A DNA stretch of 64,000 nucleotides from an uncultured Candidatus Melainabacteria bacterium (GTDB lineage Bacteria; Cyanobacteriota; Vampirovibrionia; Gastranaerophilales; Gastranaerophilaceae), in contig CAKVLL010000005.1 of NCBI GenBank assembly GCA_934757255.1, positions 1-64,000 on the forward strand, in the 5' to 3' direction. Made by a program: the position numbers and the translations under genes. The notes under the pieces were generated by a model. That model saw only the letters and a program-made list of their open reading frames with translations, did no database searches and was not told the origin of the DNA. Shown here piece by piece: positions 16,829-26,131 of this stretch. Numbering within the stretch: the stretch's first letter is position 1; the number at the start of each line of letters is the position of its first letter.

Positions 16829-16897
16829 TGAACTTGTATGCGCTTGCGCAAAAGTTTCTGATTATTTGCACTGAAAAATAGGATATGAGGTACAACA

Positions 16898-18505
16898 ATG
16901 GTTAGCTTATTATCAGCACTAAATATGACAGGTAACACGCTTTCAGTAAACGAAAAAGCGATTAGCGTTGTTTCGCATAACGTTGCGAACATGAATACAG
17001 ATGGATATCACAAACAACGTGCTAACCTTGAAACCCGTAATATAGCCGGTGCAATCGGTAATAATGTTAACAATCAAGTACGCGCAAACGGTGGTGTGAA
17101 AATTGCTAATATTATGCGCTACAATGATGAATACCTTAACAATTACTACCGCACACAACTTTCTGAACAGGCAAAATTAAACGCTCAGCTTGATGGTTTA
17201 GGTGATTTGTCAAATATTCTTAATGACTTGGAAGGAACAGGTATAGATGCTCAGCTTTCAAAGTTTTATGAAGCATTAAATAATTTGAACAAATATCCTG
17301 CAGATTCAACTGCAAGAACAAATTTTATTGAAACAGCAAAAACTTTGACTTCTGTTTTGAACGGCAAATATACACAACTTCAACAAAACACATCTGAAGC
17401 TTTGGGTGATGGTGAGTCAATAGAAAGCTTGAAAAATTCAAAAATTTACGTTCAATATTCAGCTTTTAATAATAAGCTGGAAGAACTTGCAGCTGTAAAC
17501 AAGGCTTTAATTTCAACTCAAACAGGAACTCTTGAAGCAAACAACTTACTTGATAAACGTGATTTGATTTTGAATGATATAGCACAGTTTAGTGATATTA
17601 CCGTAGAAGAAAAACATAACGGCGCTGTTAATGTTTATATTGGCGGCAATTCAGTTGTTGAGTGTGCTAAGGTTACAGGAAAATTGGAAATTGAAACCGC
17701 AAAATCATATTGTGACAAGCAAAATCCTCCAATAACTTATCCTGATGATTGGAAGGGTGAAAATGCGGTAATTAGTATTGTTAATCCTGAAACAAAAGAA
17801 GTTATAAGTGCAAATGCCAACGCAGATATTACTTCAGGCACATTAGGCGGTCTGCTTCACTTTGCAACTGATACAGGCAATGGCGAAAACGGAATTAATG
17901 CAGGTACTGTAATGAATGGCTTAAATAAGCTTGCGCAAACTATTGCAAATGTGTTTAACGATTTGAATACAAGAAATGGCGCTTATTGTATTGACCCAAA
18001 TGACACAAGCAAATTAAAGGCTACTGATGCGGACAATTTGATTTTTGTAGGGCCTGACGGAAAAACAGCAACAGGAATTACAGCCGGAAACCTTCAAATA
18101 AATTCTGCTCTTTTGACAGAAGACGGTTGCTGGAAGCTTTCTTGCGCATATTTTGATGACCCAAATAACTTTGATGCTAACGCTGTTGGTAACGCGCAAA
18201 ATGTTGAAAGTATGATTGGTACAAGAAATGCCAAAAATGCTGATTTAAACAATACTTCTATTGAAGAATTCTATACAGCTTTAGTCGGCAAAGTAGCTTC
18301 TGCAGGAAGTAATATTCAATCATTGGCAGATACACAAGATCAAGTTGTTCAGTCAATTGAAAGCAAAATTAAGGATTCAACAGGCGTTGATTTGAACGAA
18401 GAATTAGTAGACTTAGTTAAGTATCAAACAGCATATCAAGCAGCCGCACAAGTTTTTAACACTTGTAACAACTGTCTTGATGTACTTATGAATTTGGGAG
18501 GTTAG
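16898..18505 (+). CDS. flgK: Flagellar hook-associated protein 1 FlgK
   Basis: 535 residues. The N-terminal rod/hook-family helix has SVNEKAISVVSHNVANMNTD, the middle of the protein has the long D1 helices (LDGLGDLSNILNDLEGTGID), and the C-terminal ELVDLVKYQTAYQAAAQVFNT is the conserved coiled coil. FlgK forms the first hook-filament junction layer and is exported by the flagellar type III system. It is followed by flgL after 4 bases, so the two are surely cotranscribed. Confidence 0.96.
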   Translation: MVSLLSALNMTGNTLSVNEKAISVVSHNVANMNTDGYHKQRANLETRNIAGAIGNNVNNQVRANGGVKIANIMRYNDEYLNNYYRTQLSEQAKLNAQLDGLGDLSNILNDLEGTGIDAQLSKFYEALNNLNKYPADSTARTNFIETAKTLTSVLNGKYTQLQQNTSEALGDGESIESLKNSKIYVQYSAFNNKLEELAAVNKALISTQTGTLEANNLLDKRDLILNDIAQFSDITVEEKHNGAVNVYIGGNSVVECAKVTGKLEIETAKSYCDKQNPPITYPDDWKGENAVISIVNPETKEVISANANADITSGTLGGLLHFATDTGNGENGINAGTVMNGLNKLAQTIANVFNDLNTRNGAYCIDPNDTSKLKATDADNLIFVGPDGKTATGITAGNLQINSALLTEDGCWKLSCAYFDDPNNFDANAVGNAQNVESMIGTRNAKNADLNNTSIEEFYTALVGKVASAGSNIQSLADTQDQVVQSIESKIKDSTGVDLNEELVDLVKYQTAYQAAAQVFNTCNNCLDVLMNLGG

Positions 18506-18509
18506 TTGA

Positions 18510-19598
18510 ATGGTAAATAGAATTTCAACAAGCGGAAAATATTCTCAATTAGTTGCTGATATGCAAAAGCAACTCAATAATTATAACAAACTTACTAAAC
18601 AATTGGCTTCCGGAAGTAAAATTACAAATATTACGGATGATCCTATTGCAGCGGTAAATATTTTGAATACAAATCGTCAATTGGGTCAGATTGATACTTT
18701 TGCTCAAAACGTAGAAATTGCTCAAAAAGAATTGAGTACTTTGGATGATTTGATGGATTTGGCAAACGGTTATTTATCAAACGCTTGGGATAAAGCTGTT
18801 CAGGCTAACAACCAAACTTATAGCGAAACCTCTTTGAAGGCTTTAAAGGTTGAAATTGATGAATTAACAAAAACAATGGTAGATTTAGCGAATACTGAAT
18901 ATGATAATAATTATATTTTCTCAGGCGCAAATACTAAAACAATTCCTTATACTATTGATGAAAACGGAGATATAACTTATCACGGAACACCGCACGACAA
19001 TCCTGATTATATCAGACAAACAGAAGTTGCAGACGGCGTTTTTGAAGTAATTAATACAACCGGCGATAAAGTATTTGGTTATTACACAACAAAAGATGCA
19101 AAAGGAAACAATTTGTTTACGGATGCAAATGGCGATACGGTAATTGAAACGGTTGATGCTCAAACCGGTGTAAAGAGCTATGCGTACGAAAACGGGAATC
19201 CATATACAGGAGATCCAAATAAAGATTTGAAAGTAAAAGAAGATTATTCCGGTGTTATGGGTGCTTTAAAGAAATTAAGCAATTCTATTCAAAAAGTTCT
19301 TGATGGCAATAAAGAAGAAGGCTATAAAGAAATGAATTCTACTTTAGATATGTTTGCTAATTCTTTAACTCAAATTACAACGGAACAAACTAAGTTTGGC
19401 GGTGTTGCAAACAGGTTGGAAATGACAAGTTCGACATTGGAAACAAATAATGAAAACTTAACGGGTTATTTGTCAGAAATTAAGGATATTGATTTAACAA
19501 CAGCAATTACAAACTGGATGCAAGCACAATACGCTTATCAAGCAAGCTTGCAAGTTACTTCAGCTTCTATGGGTATGAGCTTGTTAAATTATCTATAA
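18510..19598 (+). CDS. flgL: Flagellar hook-associated protein 3 FlgL
   Basis: 362 residues with flagellin-type ends. The N-terminal MVNRISTSGKYSQLVADMQK leads into LTKQLASGSKITNITDDP (the SG-x-I-N-DP motif of flagellins and FlgL), and DNNYIFSGANT follows. The C-terminal helix AQYAYQASLQVTSASMGMSLL closes the coiled coil. It is the second junction protein, on which the filament is built. GGAGG lies at the end of flgK and serves as its ribosome binding site. It is the last gene of the operon. Confidence 0.95.
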   Translation: MVNRISTSGKYSQLVADMQKQLNNYNKLTKQLASGSKITNITDDPIAAVNILNTNRQLGQIDTFAQNVEIAQKELSTLDDLMDLANGYLSNAWDKAVQANNQTYSETSLKALKVEIDELTKTMVDLANTEYDNNYIFSGANTKTIPYTIDENGDITYHGTPHDNPDYIRQTEVADGVFEVINTTGDKVFGYYTTKDAKGNNLFTDANGDTVIETVDAQTGVKSYAYENGNPYTGDPNKDLKVKEDYSGVMGALKKLSNSIQKVLDGNKEEGYKEMNSTLDMFANSLTQITTEQTKFGGVANRLEMTSSTLETNNENLTGYLSEIKDIDLTTAITNWMQAQYAYQASLQVTSASMGMSLLNYL

Positions 19599-19685
19599 AA
19601 TTGAGTTAGCCTTCCTCACGGATGAAGAAGGCTAACGGTAAATTGTCAGGCAGTGCTTGACCTACAAAACCCTAAAAAACAAATT

Positions 19686-19804
19686 TGGTTATTCCCTCTC
19701 CGAGGGAGAGGTACAGATACTTTTTAAAACTTTATTCTCTCCCACAGCATCCATTTAGTGGGAGAGATGTCACGAGAGTGACAGAGAGGGAAAGGGAGAG
19801 GGTT
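19686..19804. repeat. Palindromic repeat family F copy 1
   Basis: CCCTCTCCGAGGGAGAGG at the left end and GGGAAAGGGAGAGGG at the right, with internal TCTCTCCCAC/GTGGGAGAGA. Related segments lie inside lpxK (23008) and at 46481. Confidence 0.8.
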
Positions 19805-19867
19805 CTGTAAAACATCAAATAAAACAAAAAATAAATAATCTACAATTTTAATATACTTACCATTTTC

Positions 19868-19902
19868 AAGGACATTCTATGTCCTTTTTTATTTTTTTTT
19901 TT
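19868..19902 (+). terminator. Terminator at the end of the flagellar operon
   Basis: Stem AAGGACAT / ATGTCCTT with a 3-base loop, followed by a long T-rich tract. Confidence 0.8.
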
Positions 19903-19984
19903 AACCTTAATTGATTGGCAAGTTGTTTGGGTAAAACGTTATGAGCCTAGTAGTTATAATTGAAAAAACAAACATTGTTAAAAG

Positions 19985-20021
19985 AATCAAAAAAAGGACG
20001 CATAAAAATGTGCGTCCTTTT
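19985..20021 (-). terminator. Terminator of rpsB-tsf
   Basis: 11-bp stem AAAAGGACGCA / TGCGTCCTTTT. On the minus strand it is followed by seven T residues, 28 bases past the tsf stop. Confidence 0.88.
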
Positions 20022-20048
20022 GTAATAACATAAGCTTTATTTATGAAA

Positions 20049-20912
20049 TTATTTGCCTAATTGGCTCATAACTTCATCCGCAAAGTTGTCATTTCTTTTT
20101 TCAAGACCTTCGCCAAGAACGAATCTGTCGAACTTAACAATATTGAACTTACCAGAGATTAATTGTTCGATAGTTTGTTCAGGGTTTTTAACGAATGGTT
20201 GTTCTACCAAACATCTGTGAGCCATTAATTTATTAACTCTGCCTTCAACAATCTTAGCTCTGATTTGTTCAGGTTTTTTAGCTAAGTCTTCTTTACCCAT
20301 TTCAATTCTTGTTTCTTCTTCAATTACGTGAGCAGGAATGTCTTTTCTTGAAACGAATTCAGGAGCTGAAGATGCGATATGTAAGCAAACATCTTTTGCC
20401 AAAACGTCATCTTTAGCATCTGTGTTAAGAAGAACACCAATTTTACCGTTGTGGATATAAGTTGCAACATTACCTTCATATCTAACAAATCTTCTAACAG
20501 TGATTTTTTCACCGATTGAAGCGATTTTTTCTTTGATAACGTCAGCGATTGGTTTGTTGCATTTAGGGCAAACAGCAGCTAATAAAGCGTCAACGTCAGC
20601 AGGGTTAGTTTCTGCAACCATTTGAGCCAAACCGTTTGTTAATTCGATGAATTCAGCGTTTTTAGCAACGAAGTCTGTTTCACAGTTAACTTCAATCATA
20701 GCACCTACTGTTTCATTAACGAAAGAACCGATTCTACCTTCAGCAGCGATTCTACCCATTTTCTTATCAGCAGAAGCCATACCTTTTTGACGAAGCACTT
20801 CCATTGCTTTTTCCATATCGCCATCAACTTCAACTAATGCTTTTTTAGCATCCATCATACCAGCACCAGTTTTATCACGAAGTTCTTTTACCATTGTAGC
20901 TGTAATATTCAT
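20049..20912 (-). CDS. tsf: Translation elongation factor Ts
   Basis: 287 residues. The N-terminal UBA-like domain is TMVKELRDKTGAGMMDAKKAL, followed by GRIAAEGRIG, VNCETDFVA and the C-terminal VRRFVRYEG core. EF-Ts recharges EF-Tu with GTP by displacing GDP. The order rpsB-tsf is the classic ribosomal operon. An odd feature is the CPKC pair in the segment AAVCPKCNKPIADVI, just before the second core subdomain. An AAGGAG-type site precedes the ATG. Confidence 0.97.
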   Translation of the reverse strand: MNITATMVKELRDKTGAGMMDAKKALVEVDGDMEKAMEVLRQKGMASADKKMGRIAAEGRIGSFVNETVGAMIEVNCETDFVAKNAEFIELTNGLAQMVAETNPADVDALLAAVCPKCNKPIADVIKEKIASIGEKITVRRFVRYEGNVATYIHNGKIGVLLNTDAKDDVLAKDVCLHIASSAPEFVSRKDIPAHVIEEETRIEMGKEDLAKKPEQIRAKIVEGRVNKLMAHRCLVEQPFVKNPEQTIEQLISGKFNIVKFDRFVLGEGLEKRNDNFADEVMSQLGK

Positions 20913-20934
20913 GTTAATTTTTCTCCTTCTTTTA

Positions 20935-21115
20935 TTGAGTTGAAATGTTAAACAGTTGAAAAGCTGAATGGTTCGATTTATTCGCTACCGCTCATTTTCA
21001 CCTGTATAAATAACTATAAAAAAGGTTAAAAAGTTTATAAGTTCTTACTATCACTAATATGAACGAAGTAAATAAAATGAACCTTTCAACTTTTCAACCT
21101 TTCAACTTAAAGTCT
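20935..21115. repeat. Inverted-repeat element, family C copy 1
   Basis: The rpsB-tsf gap carries a left arm with GTTGAAAAGCTGAATGG and a right arm of repeated TTTCAAC units (21082-21110). Arm design resembles families A and B but with a different 7-8-base unit. Being inside an operon, it will be transcribed and may fold in the mRNA. Confidence 0.7.
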
Positions 21116-21118
21116 TAA

Positions 21119-21883
21119 TTAAACGTTTGCAGTTTCTTCAATACCAGCATCAGCTGCAGTTACAGCTTCTACCTTGTTTTTAGAACTTGCATTGTTTTCT
21201 CTTAATTGTTTACCTTCCAAAACAGCATCAGCTAATTTAGAAGTAATCAATTTGATTGAACGGATTGCATCATCATTACCAGGGATGATGTAGTTGATAC
21301 CGTCCGGATTAGCATTTGTATCAGCCAAACAAATAACAGGGATGTTTAATTTGTTAGCTTCTGCAATAGCGATATCTTCTTTAGCTTGGTCTACAACGAA
21401 GATAATATCAGGTAAACCACGCATTTCTTTAATACCGCCTAAAGTTTTGCTCAATTTAGCTAATTGTCTGTTTAATTGAGCTTGTTCTTTTTTAGGTAAT
21501 TTTTCAGCATGACCTGAAGCGATAAAATCTTCAAGTTCTCTTAGTTTGTTAACTCTGCCTCTGATAGTTTCAAAGTTTGTCAACATACCGCCTAACCATC
21601 TTCTGTTAATGAAGTATGCGCCAGAACGTTTTGCTTCTTCTGCAACTACTTCTGCTGCTTGTTTTTTAGTACCAACAAAAAGAACATTTCTTCCTTTTGC
21701 TGCGTAATCTCTAACTGCATCGTAAGCAGCGTCTAACAATGTAGTAGTTTTTCTTAAATCAAGAATATAGATACCGTTTCTTGCACCATAAATATATGGT
21801 TTCATTTTTGGGTTCCAGTGTTGTGTTTGGTGTCCGAAGTGAACGCCAGCTTCTAATAATTCGATAAGTGATGCTACTGACAT
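21119..21883 (-). CDS. rpsB: 30S ribosomal protein S2
   Basis: 254 residues. S2 signatures include [42 protein letters not shown] and [14 protein letters not shown]; the C-terminal tail ([17 protein letters not shown]) is unstructured. It is assembled late on the small subunit. AAGGAGACACAAG precedes the ATG. A long, GC-richer leader lies upstream (listed separately) and may carry autoregulation. Confidence 0.98.
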   Translation of the reverse strand: MSVASLIELLEAGVHFGHQTQHWNPKMKPYIYGARNGIYILDLRKTTTLLDAAYDAVRDYAAKGRNVLFVGTKKQAAEVVAEEAKRSGAYFINRRWLGGMLTNFETIRGRVNKLRELEDFIASGHAEKLPKKEQAQLNRQLAKLSKTLGGIKEMRGLPDIIFVVDQAKEDIAIAEANKLNIPVICLADTNANPDGINYIIPGNDDAIRSIKLITSKLADAVLEGKQLRENNASSKNKVEAVTAADAGIEETANV

Positions 21884-22056
21884 CTTGTGTCTCCTTTTTT
21901 CTAACTTGTTTTACTACGGGCTAAACCGTTCCATCTGAAAGCTTTTGAACTTTTTATTCGCAATTGCTAAAAACTTCATTTTTGTTTCCAGACTAGGGCG
22001 AGCCTATCGACCGGTGTAACCACCTAAATCGTAATATAAACATGCTTTTCAGGCAA
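21884..22056 (-). promoter_or_regulatory. rpsB promoter and long 5' leader
   Basis: On the minus strand TTGCCT (22051-22056), a 17-base spacer and TACGAT (22028-22033) make a reasonable sigma-70 promoter. The transcript would have a leader of about 138 bases. Its first part, with GGTGGTTACACCGG and GGCTCGCCC, is clearly more GC-rich than neighbouring intergenic DNA and can fold. S2 represses its own operon in several bacteria, so a protein-binding leader is a fair guess. Confidence 0.5.
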
Positions 22057-22293
22057 GTTTATTTTACATGTTGATAAAAGAATAAGTTAATGTGTGAATA
22101 AGTTTATATTGAACATATTTAACATAAAATGAGCCCAAAATTACTAATAGATTGAAAATTTAAAAGTTTGTTGCTTTGTTTGGGATTTGTAACAATTTCT
22201 TTACATACTAGCAAATAATCTTTTTAGAGGTTATATATAAGCATAAGGATAATTATAATAGATTTAGGTTATTCTTAAATACGAGGTCTTAGA

Positions 22294-22674
22294 GTGGTAG
22301 ATAATAGGTCAGCAGGTTTTTATGGAATCGGCGGTGCGTTCAACTTCAAAAGTGGCGACCCATCCGGTACTGCGGCAAAAATGAGTCAAGAAAAATATGG
22401 CTCAGAAGCCATGTATCTTCCTCCGCTGGAGGATGAAGAAGGCGTAGAAGACTACAATAACGAACCGTATGTTGACAGAAGCGCGTTACTTAGGGCAACA
22501 TTGAATTCATTGGCAATGTCAAATGTTGCGTCTGTTCTGAACTCAAAAAGGCATAAAAAATCGGTCAAGGATATTCTTGATGAAGAAAAATCCGAAGAAG
22601 ATAGTGAGGAATCGGAAGAACTTCAAAGAATCGAAGCAGAGGCTAATGAAGAGTATAGAGAGGCTCAAGAATAA
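22294..22674 (+). CDS. Acidic small protein of unknown function
   Basis: 126 residues from a GTG, with GAGG 7 bases upstream and TATAAT at 22254. The N-terminus is Gly-rich (NRSAGFYGIGGAFNFKSG), the middle has a helix (SALLRATLNSLAMSNVASVL), and the C-terminal 40 residues are highly acidic (DEEKSEEDSEESEE). There is no signal peptide or membrane segment. It ends 4 bases before the lpxK stop on the opposite strand. I do not recognise the family. Confidence 0.6.
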   Translation: MVDNRSAGFYGIGGAFNFKSGDPSGTAAKMSQEKYGSEAMYLPPLEDEEGVEDYNNEPYVDRSALLRATLNSLAMSNVASVLNSKRHKKSVKDILDEEKSEEDSEESEELQRIEAEANEEYREAQE

Positions 22675-22678
22675 TTCT

Positions 22679-23740
22679 TTAGGAGAGCAGATTTTCTACA
22701 TCCAGAACAGTTTTTAGTTTTAGTGCATAAATATTAGTTTTGCCAAGAAGTGCTAGTTTTACTGCATCTTTTTCGGTAGTAATAATTGTGCCTTCAATCT
22801 TATCAATATCTTCTATTGTGTATTGATGGTGGTCGTCGAATGTTATTTTTTCTTTTATTACATAATCTTTTTCTAAGAATTTATAGAATTGTTCGGGTTG
22901 TCCAATTGCGGAGAGCGCTGTAATTTCCGCCCCTTTTGGTAAATGCTCACCTGAAATTATGTTATAACAATAATCCGGTTCAACTTTGCAAAGAAGAGTC
23001 GTGCAAACTCCCTCTCCTTGGGGGAGGGCTGGGGTGGGGGCTTTTTTCATAAACTTTTTATCCAAAATTCTTGCAATTTTCTCAGCTCTTGTATGGTCAA
23101 CATTTTTGCTCACAATTATAAGTTTATCAACGCGGTTAAACCCGTCCATTCCTTCTCTTAAAGGTCCCGCAGGAAGCAAGTTTTCGTTACCGAACATTTT
23201 TTCTGAATCGACAAGGACAACGTTCAAATCCCTTGCCATTTTTCTGTGCTGAAAACCGTCATCAAGAATTATTTTAGTAACGCCAAGCTCTTTTATTGCA
23301 TATTCAGCAGCCTTAACTCTATTTGAGCAAGTTAAAACTGCGCACATATTAAGATTTACAGCAAGCCAATATGGTTCATCGCCAGCCATATCTGCTTTGT
23401 AATAAAGATTTATTCCATCAGAAATTACGTTAACCTTTTTGTTATTAAGTTTTCCGCCATATCCGCGAGAAACAATTGCAACTCTTTCACCTTTATCTAC
23501 AAAATATTTTGCTATTTCTGCAACAACAGGAGTTTTGCCAACACCGCCGGTTGTAAAATTTCCGATAGAAATTACAAACGCGTTAACTTTTTCTGGTTTT
23601 AGAATATTTTTGTCATATAAATAATTTTTAAATCCGCTACCTATTCCGTAGAATATTGAGCAGAATTTGAGCAAGTTAAAAAGAAGCCCTTTCGGCTCTT
23701 TTGTGTAATGTAGTTTTGTTATTTGTGTTTTTATGTTCAT
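22679..23740 (-). CDS. lpxK: Tetraacyldisaccharide 4'-kinase LpxK with an in-frame repeat insertion
   Basis: 353 residues. LpxK phosphorylates the lipid A disaccharide 4' position at the inner membrane. The P-loop is GNFTTGGVGKTPVVAEI, followed by SRGYGG, the LDDGFQHRK motif and LPAGPLRE. Residues 234-244 read APTPALPQGEG, the well-known translation of a dispersed palindromic repeat inserted in frame between ILDKKFMKK and VCTTLLCKVEPDYCYN. The rest of the protein is complete, so the insertion is probably a tolerated surface loop. kdsB lies upstream on the same strand, giving a small lipopolysaccharide cluster. Confidence 0.93.
   Translation of the reverse strand: MNIKTQITKLHYTKEPKGLLFNLLKFCSIFYGIGSGFKNYLYDKNILKPEKVNAFVISIGNFTTGGVGKTPVVAEIAKYFVDKGERVAIVSRGYGGKLNNKKVNVISDGINLYYKADMAGDEPYWLAVNLNMCAVLTCSNRVKAAEYAIKELGVTKIILDDGFQHRKMARDLNVVLVDSEKMFGNENLLPAGPLREGMDGFNRVDKLIIVSKNVDHTRAEKIARILDKKFMKKAPTPALPQGEGVCTTLLCKVEPDYCYNIISGEHLPKGAEITALSAIGQPEQFYKFLEKDYVIKEKITFDDHHQYTIEDIDKIEGTIITTEKDAVKLALLGKTNIYALKLKTVLDVENLLS
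23008..23041. repeat. Palindromic repeat family F copy 2, inside lpxK
   Basis: CTCCCTCTCCTTGGGGGAGG followed by GCTGGGGTGGGGGC. It is in frame in lpxK and encodes the APTPALPQGEG insertion. Base composition is far more GC-rich than the surrounding gene. Confidence 0.85.
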
Positions 23741-23780
23741 TTTTTTGAGTGAATAAGCTAATAACTAAATGAGTTTTTAT

Positions 23781-23915
23781 TAATGGAAAGTTGAAAATTG
23801 AAAATGGAAAATTGTATTAAAATTGATTTTGATTTTATATGTTCAATATTAAGAAAATTTTTATTTTAAACAATATTTAAAATAATTTTCCATTTTCCAC
23901 TTTCCATTTTCAATT
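23781..23915. repeat. Inverted-repeat element, family A copy 3
   Basis: Left arm 23781-23812, right arm 23884-23915, arms of TGGAAAA/TTGAAAA units. It fills the lpxK-kdsB gap. Confidence 0.8.
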
Positions 23916-23919
23916 ATAC

Positions 23920-24666
23920 TTATTTCCCTTCTACCATTTTTCTAAATTTTTCAAAATCCTCAGCCGTATCAATTCCGACAGGAACATTATTTACGATTGC
24001 AACTTTGATTTTCATTCCGTTTTGCAAAGCTCTTAACTGCTCAAGTTTTTCTGCCATTTCATAAGGCGCTTGAGGAAGCTTTGTCATTTTAAATAAGGCT
24101 TCACGTTTATAACCGTAAATTCCTAAATGACCGTAAAACTTCCAGCTACCATCGTTTTCTGCTCTTTCAAAAGGGATTTTTGAGCGAGAAAAGTACATTG
24201 CATAATTATTGAAGTCAAAAACGCATTTTACAAGATTTGGATTGTTGACTTCGTCCGCGTCTTTAATTTCTCTTACAAGCGTTGAAATGTCTGCATTAGC
24301 ATCTTCTTTTACACCTTTAATAACAAGTTCAATGTTTGCTTGCTCGATTAATGGTTCATCGCCTTGTAAATTAATAATGTAGCCAATTTCTGGATGACGG
24401 TTTGCAACTTCAGCGATTCTATCACTTCCGCTTTTATGTTCGGTTGAAGTCATTTCGACTTCTGCTCCAAATTCTTTGCAAGCGTTATAAATTCTTTCAT
24501 CGTCAGTCGCTATAATTACTCTATCAACCATTGGGCAAGATTTTGCTTTTTCCCAAACCCATTGGATGATAGGTTTATTATTTGCTTTTAGTAACGGTTT
24601 ACCTTCAAGTCTGGATGAGCCGTAACGTGCCGGTATGATTATTGCTGTTTCGTTTTGTGTTGTCAT
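23920..24666 (-). CDS. kdsB: CMP-KDO synthetase
   Basis: 248 residues. The N-terminal nucleotidyltransferase motif IIPARYGSSRLEGKPL and the later QWVWEKAK, VIIATDDERI and INLQGDEPLI are those of 3-deoxy-manno-octulosonate cytidylyltransferase, which activates KDO for attachment to lipid A. YFSRSKIPFER and GHLGIYGYKREAL are also family signatures. Length is normal. It is part of a lipopolysaccharide pair with lpxK, separated by repeat A3. Confidence 0.96.
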   Translation of the reverse strand: MTTQNETAIIIPARYGSSRLEGKPLLKANNKPIIQWVWEKAKSCPMVDRVIIATDDERIYNACKEFGAEVEMTSTEHKSGSDRIAEVANRHPEIGYIINLQGDEPLIEQANIELVIKGVKEDANADISTLVREIKDADEVNNPNLVKCVFDFNNYAMYFSRSKIPFERAENDGSWKFYGHLGIYGYKREALFKMTKLPQAPYEMAEKLEQLRALQNGMKIKVAIVNNVPVGIDTAEDFEKFRKMVEGK

Positions 24667-24678
24667 TGTTGTTCCTTA

Positions 24679-24817
24679 AGGGGATAGAGGAATAAGGCAA
24701 TGAGGGAATAAGAGGTTTTAAATTTATTATCTATGTATGCGCAAAATAAATGTATTTTTATTAAAAATATCTTTTAAAATCCCTTATTCCCTTATTACCC
24801 TATTACCTTATTCCCTT
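24679..24817. repeat. Inverted-repeat element, family B copy 6
   Basis: Left arm 24679-24716, right arm 24780-24817. The core TATTTTTATTAAAAATATC is the reverse complement of copies 3-5. Since the flanking genes are on the minus strand, its orientation relative to transcription is the same as in the flagellar operon. Confidence 0.8.
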
Positions 24818-24822
24818 TCTTT

Positions 24823-25689
24823 CTACTTCGTTGCATTAATAAACACTGCATTTGTTTTCAAACTTATTTCACGTCCTGTTAAGTAATTTTGAACATCTTG
24901 CATAAATTTATCTACTGTTTTTTCGTCAAAATACTTCAAATATCTTTCTTTTGTCGAAGGCTGATTAGGTGATGGCGGATTTACAAACCATTCTTTTACC
25001 ATGTTCGGCTGAACGACGTATTTTGAACGAACTTCTTGTAATTTGACTTCAGGAATCGAAAATCCTGCAATTTCCAAATTCATTTTTAAGGTATCTTCGT
25101 CAAAGTTGCAAAGCGAATCAAGCGGATTATCCATTATTTCGTTTTCAACACGCTTGAAATCTTCATATTTTTCTATATACATTGGGTCGAGAATTTCCCA
25201 ATAACGAGTGTTTGAACGAATAATTGGCTCAAAAGCACATAATTTTCCACTTGGTTTTAATACCCTGTATATTTCGCTTATTGCCGGCTGCTTATTCACA
25301 ACATGAACTAGCACAGAACGCATAAGTGCTTTATGTACACTGCTTTCCGGCAAAGCCAGATGTTCTACGGGGCTTTTTAACAATTCATATCCTGTAGTAA
25401 TTCCTGCATTGTCTAAAATTTGTTTGCAGTCATCTAAACAATCCTGAAACATGTCAGAAAAAATTACTTTACCTGCACAGTTTTGAAGTTCTAAAGCTTT
25501 AAATGCCAAAAGTCCGGTGCCAGTTCCGATATCAAGCACAACGTCATAGGGTTTAATGTCCGCATAAACCATAATGACATCTCTTACAGCTTCCAGCCAG
25601 CGCATTGTTTGTTCTTGCATTTCTGGAGTTAAACCGGCAAAACGATTCTGTTTAAGCCATTGTGTCCAATTTTTGCAAATATCACTCAT
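24823..25689 (-). CDS. Class I SAM-dependent methyltransferase
   Basis: 288 residues. Motif I VVLDIGTGTGLLAFKAL binds S-adenosylmethionine, VIFSDMFQDCLDDCKQ is the acidic motif II region, and SSVHKALMRSVLVHV plus EIYRVLKPSGKLCAFEP are later Rossmann strands. The substrate cannot be told from sequence; the UbiE/arsenite-type small-molecule group is the nearest in style. The C-terminal 90 residues form a helical cap. No function-specific neighbour is present apart from the lipopolysaccharide genes downstream. Confidence 0.82.
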   Translation of the reverse strand: MSDICKNWTQWLKQNRFAGLTPEMQEQTMRWLEAVRDVIMVYADIKPYDVVLDIGTGTGLLAFKALELQNCAGKVIFSDMFQDCLDDCKQILDNAGITTGYELLKSPVEHLALPESSVHKALMRSVLVHVVNKQPAISEIYRVLKPSGKLCAFEPIIRSNTRYWEILDPMYIEKYEDFKRVENEIMDNPLDSLCNFDEDTLKMNLEIAGFSIPEVKLQEVRSKYVVQPNMVKEWFVNPPSPNQPSTKERYLKYFDEKTVDKFMQDVQNYLTGREISLKTNAVFINATK

Positions 25690-25807
25690 ATTGTTATCCT
25701 CGTTTTGAGATTTTTCATTTAGAAACTATACTCAAAAATTATACTATAATTTGCTTATCGGGGCAATTACTTATAATTCATTGTTATAAAGCTTATGGAT
25801 TAATTTT

Positions 25808-26131
25808 TTATTTTGATGATAATAAAGCTCTTGTAAACTCTTGGAAAAAATTAATTCCTTCTTTTGCTTGAATTTGTAATTTTGCTAAAAGTTTATCAAT
25901 GTGACTGTATTCAATATTGTATGATGATTTTTCTTTGAATCCACCTAAAAAACGTTTTTTTTCACCTTCTCCTTTGGTAATGCAGTAATCAAATGATTTA
26001 ATTTCATCTAATCCATCGTGTGAAAATTTTATCATAGCATTTGAGCCATCTTTTAATGCTCCACTGAATTGTTTTGTTTTGTAGCCCACACCTCCTTGAA
26101 AAGAGGTTGTTGTTATTTTGTTAATTTGCAT
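25808..26131 (-). CDS. Small protein with M-x-I-N...F-x-G N-terminus
   Basis: 107 residues, MQINKITTTSFQGGVGYKTKQFSGALKD at the N-terminus (shown in parts elsewhere), then a mixed alpha/beta stretch with HIDKLLAKLQIQAKEGINFF near the C-terminus. AAAGGAAC is 5 bases upstream of the ATG. There is no signal peptide. The N-terminal motif is shared with the GNAT-like protein at 9589. The function is unknown. Confidence 0.65.
   Translation of the reverse strand: MQINKITTTSFQGGVGYKTKQFSGALKDGSNAMIKFSHDGLDEIKSFDYCITKGEGEKKRFLGGFKEKSSYNIEYSHIDKLLAKLQIQAKEGINFFQEFTRALLSSK

Larger units (their letters stand above)
19599..20048. other. flgL-tsf intergenic region
   Basis: No gene seen. It holds a 10-bp hairpin GTTAGCCTTC/GAAGGCTAAC (19605-19636) with no T run, a palindromic CCCTCTCC/GGGAGAGG repeat at 19686-19804, and the two terminators listed separately. 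The stretch ATTGTCAGGCAGTGCTTGAC at 19644 has a diverged copy at 38349. Confidence 0.8.
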
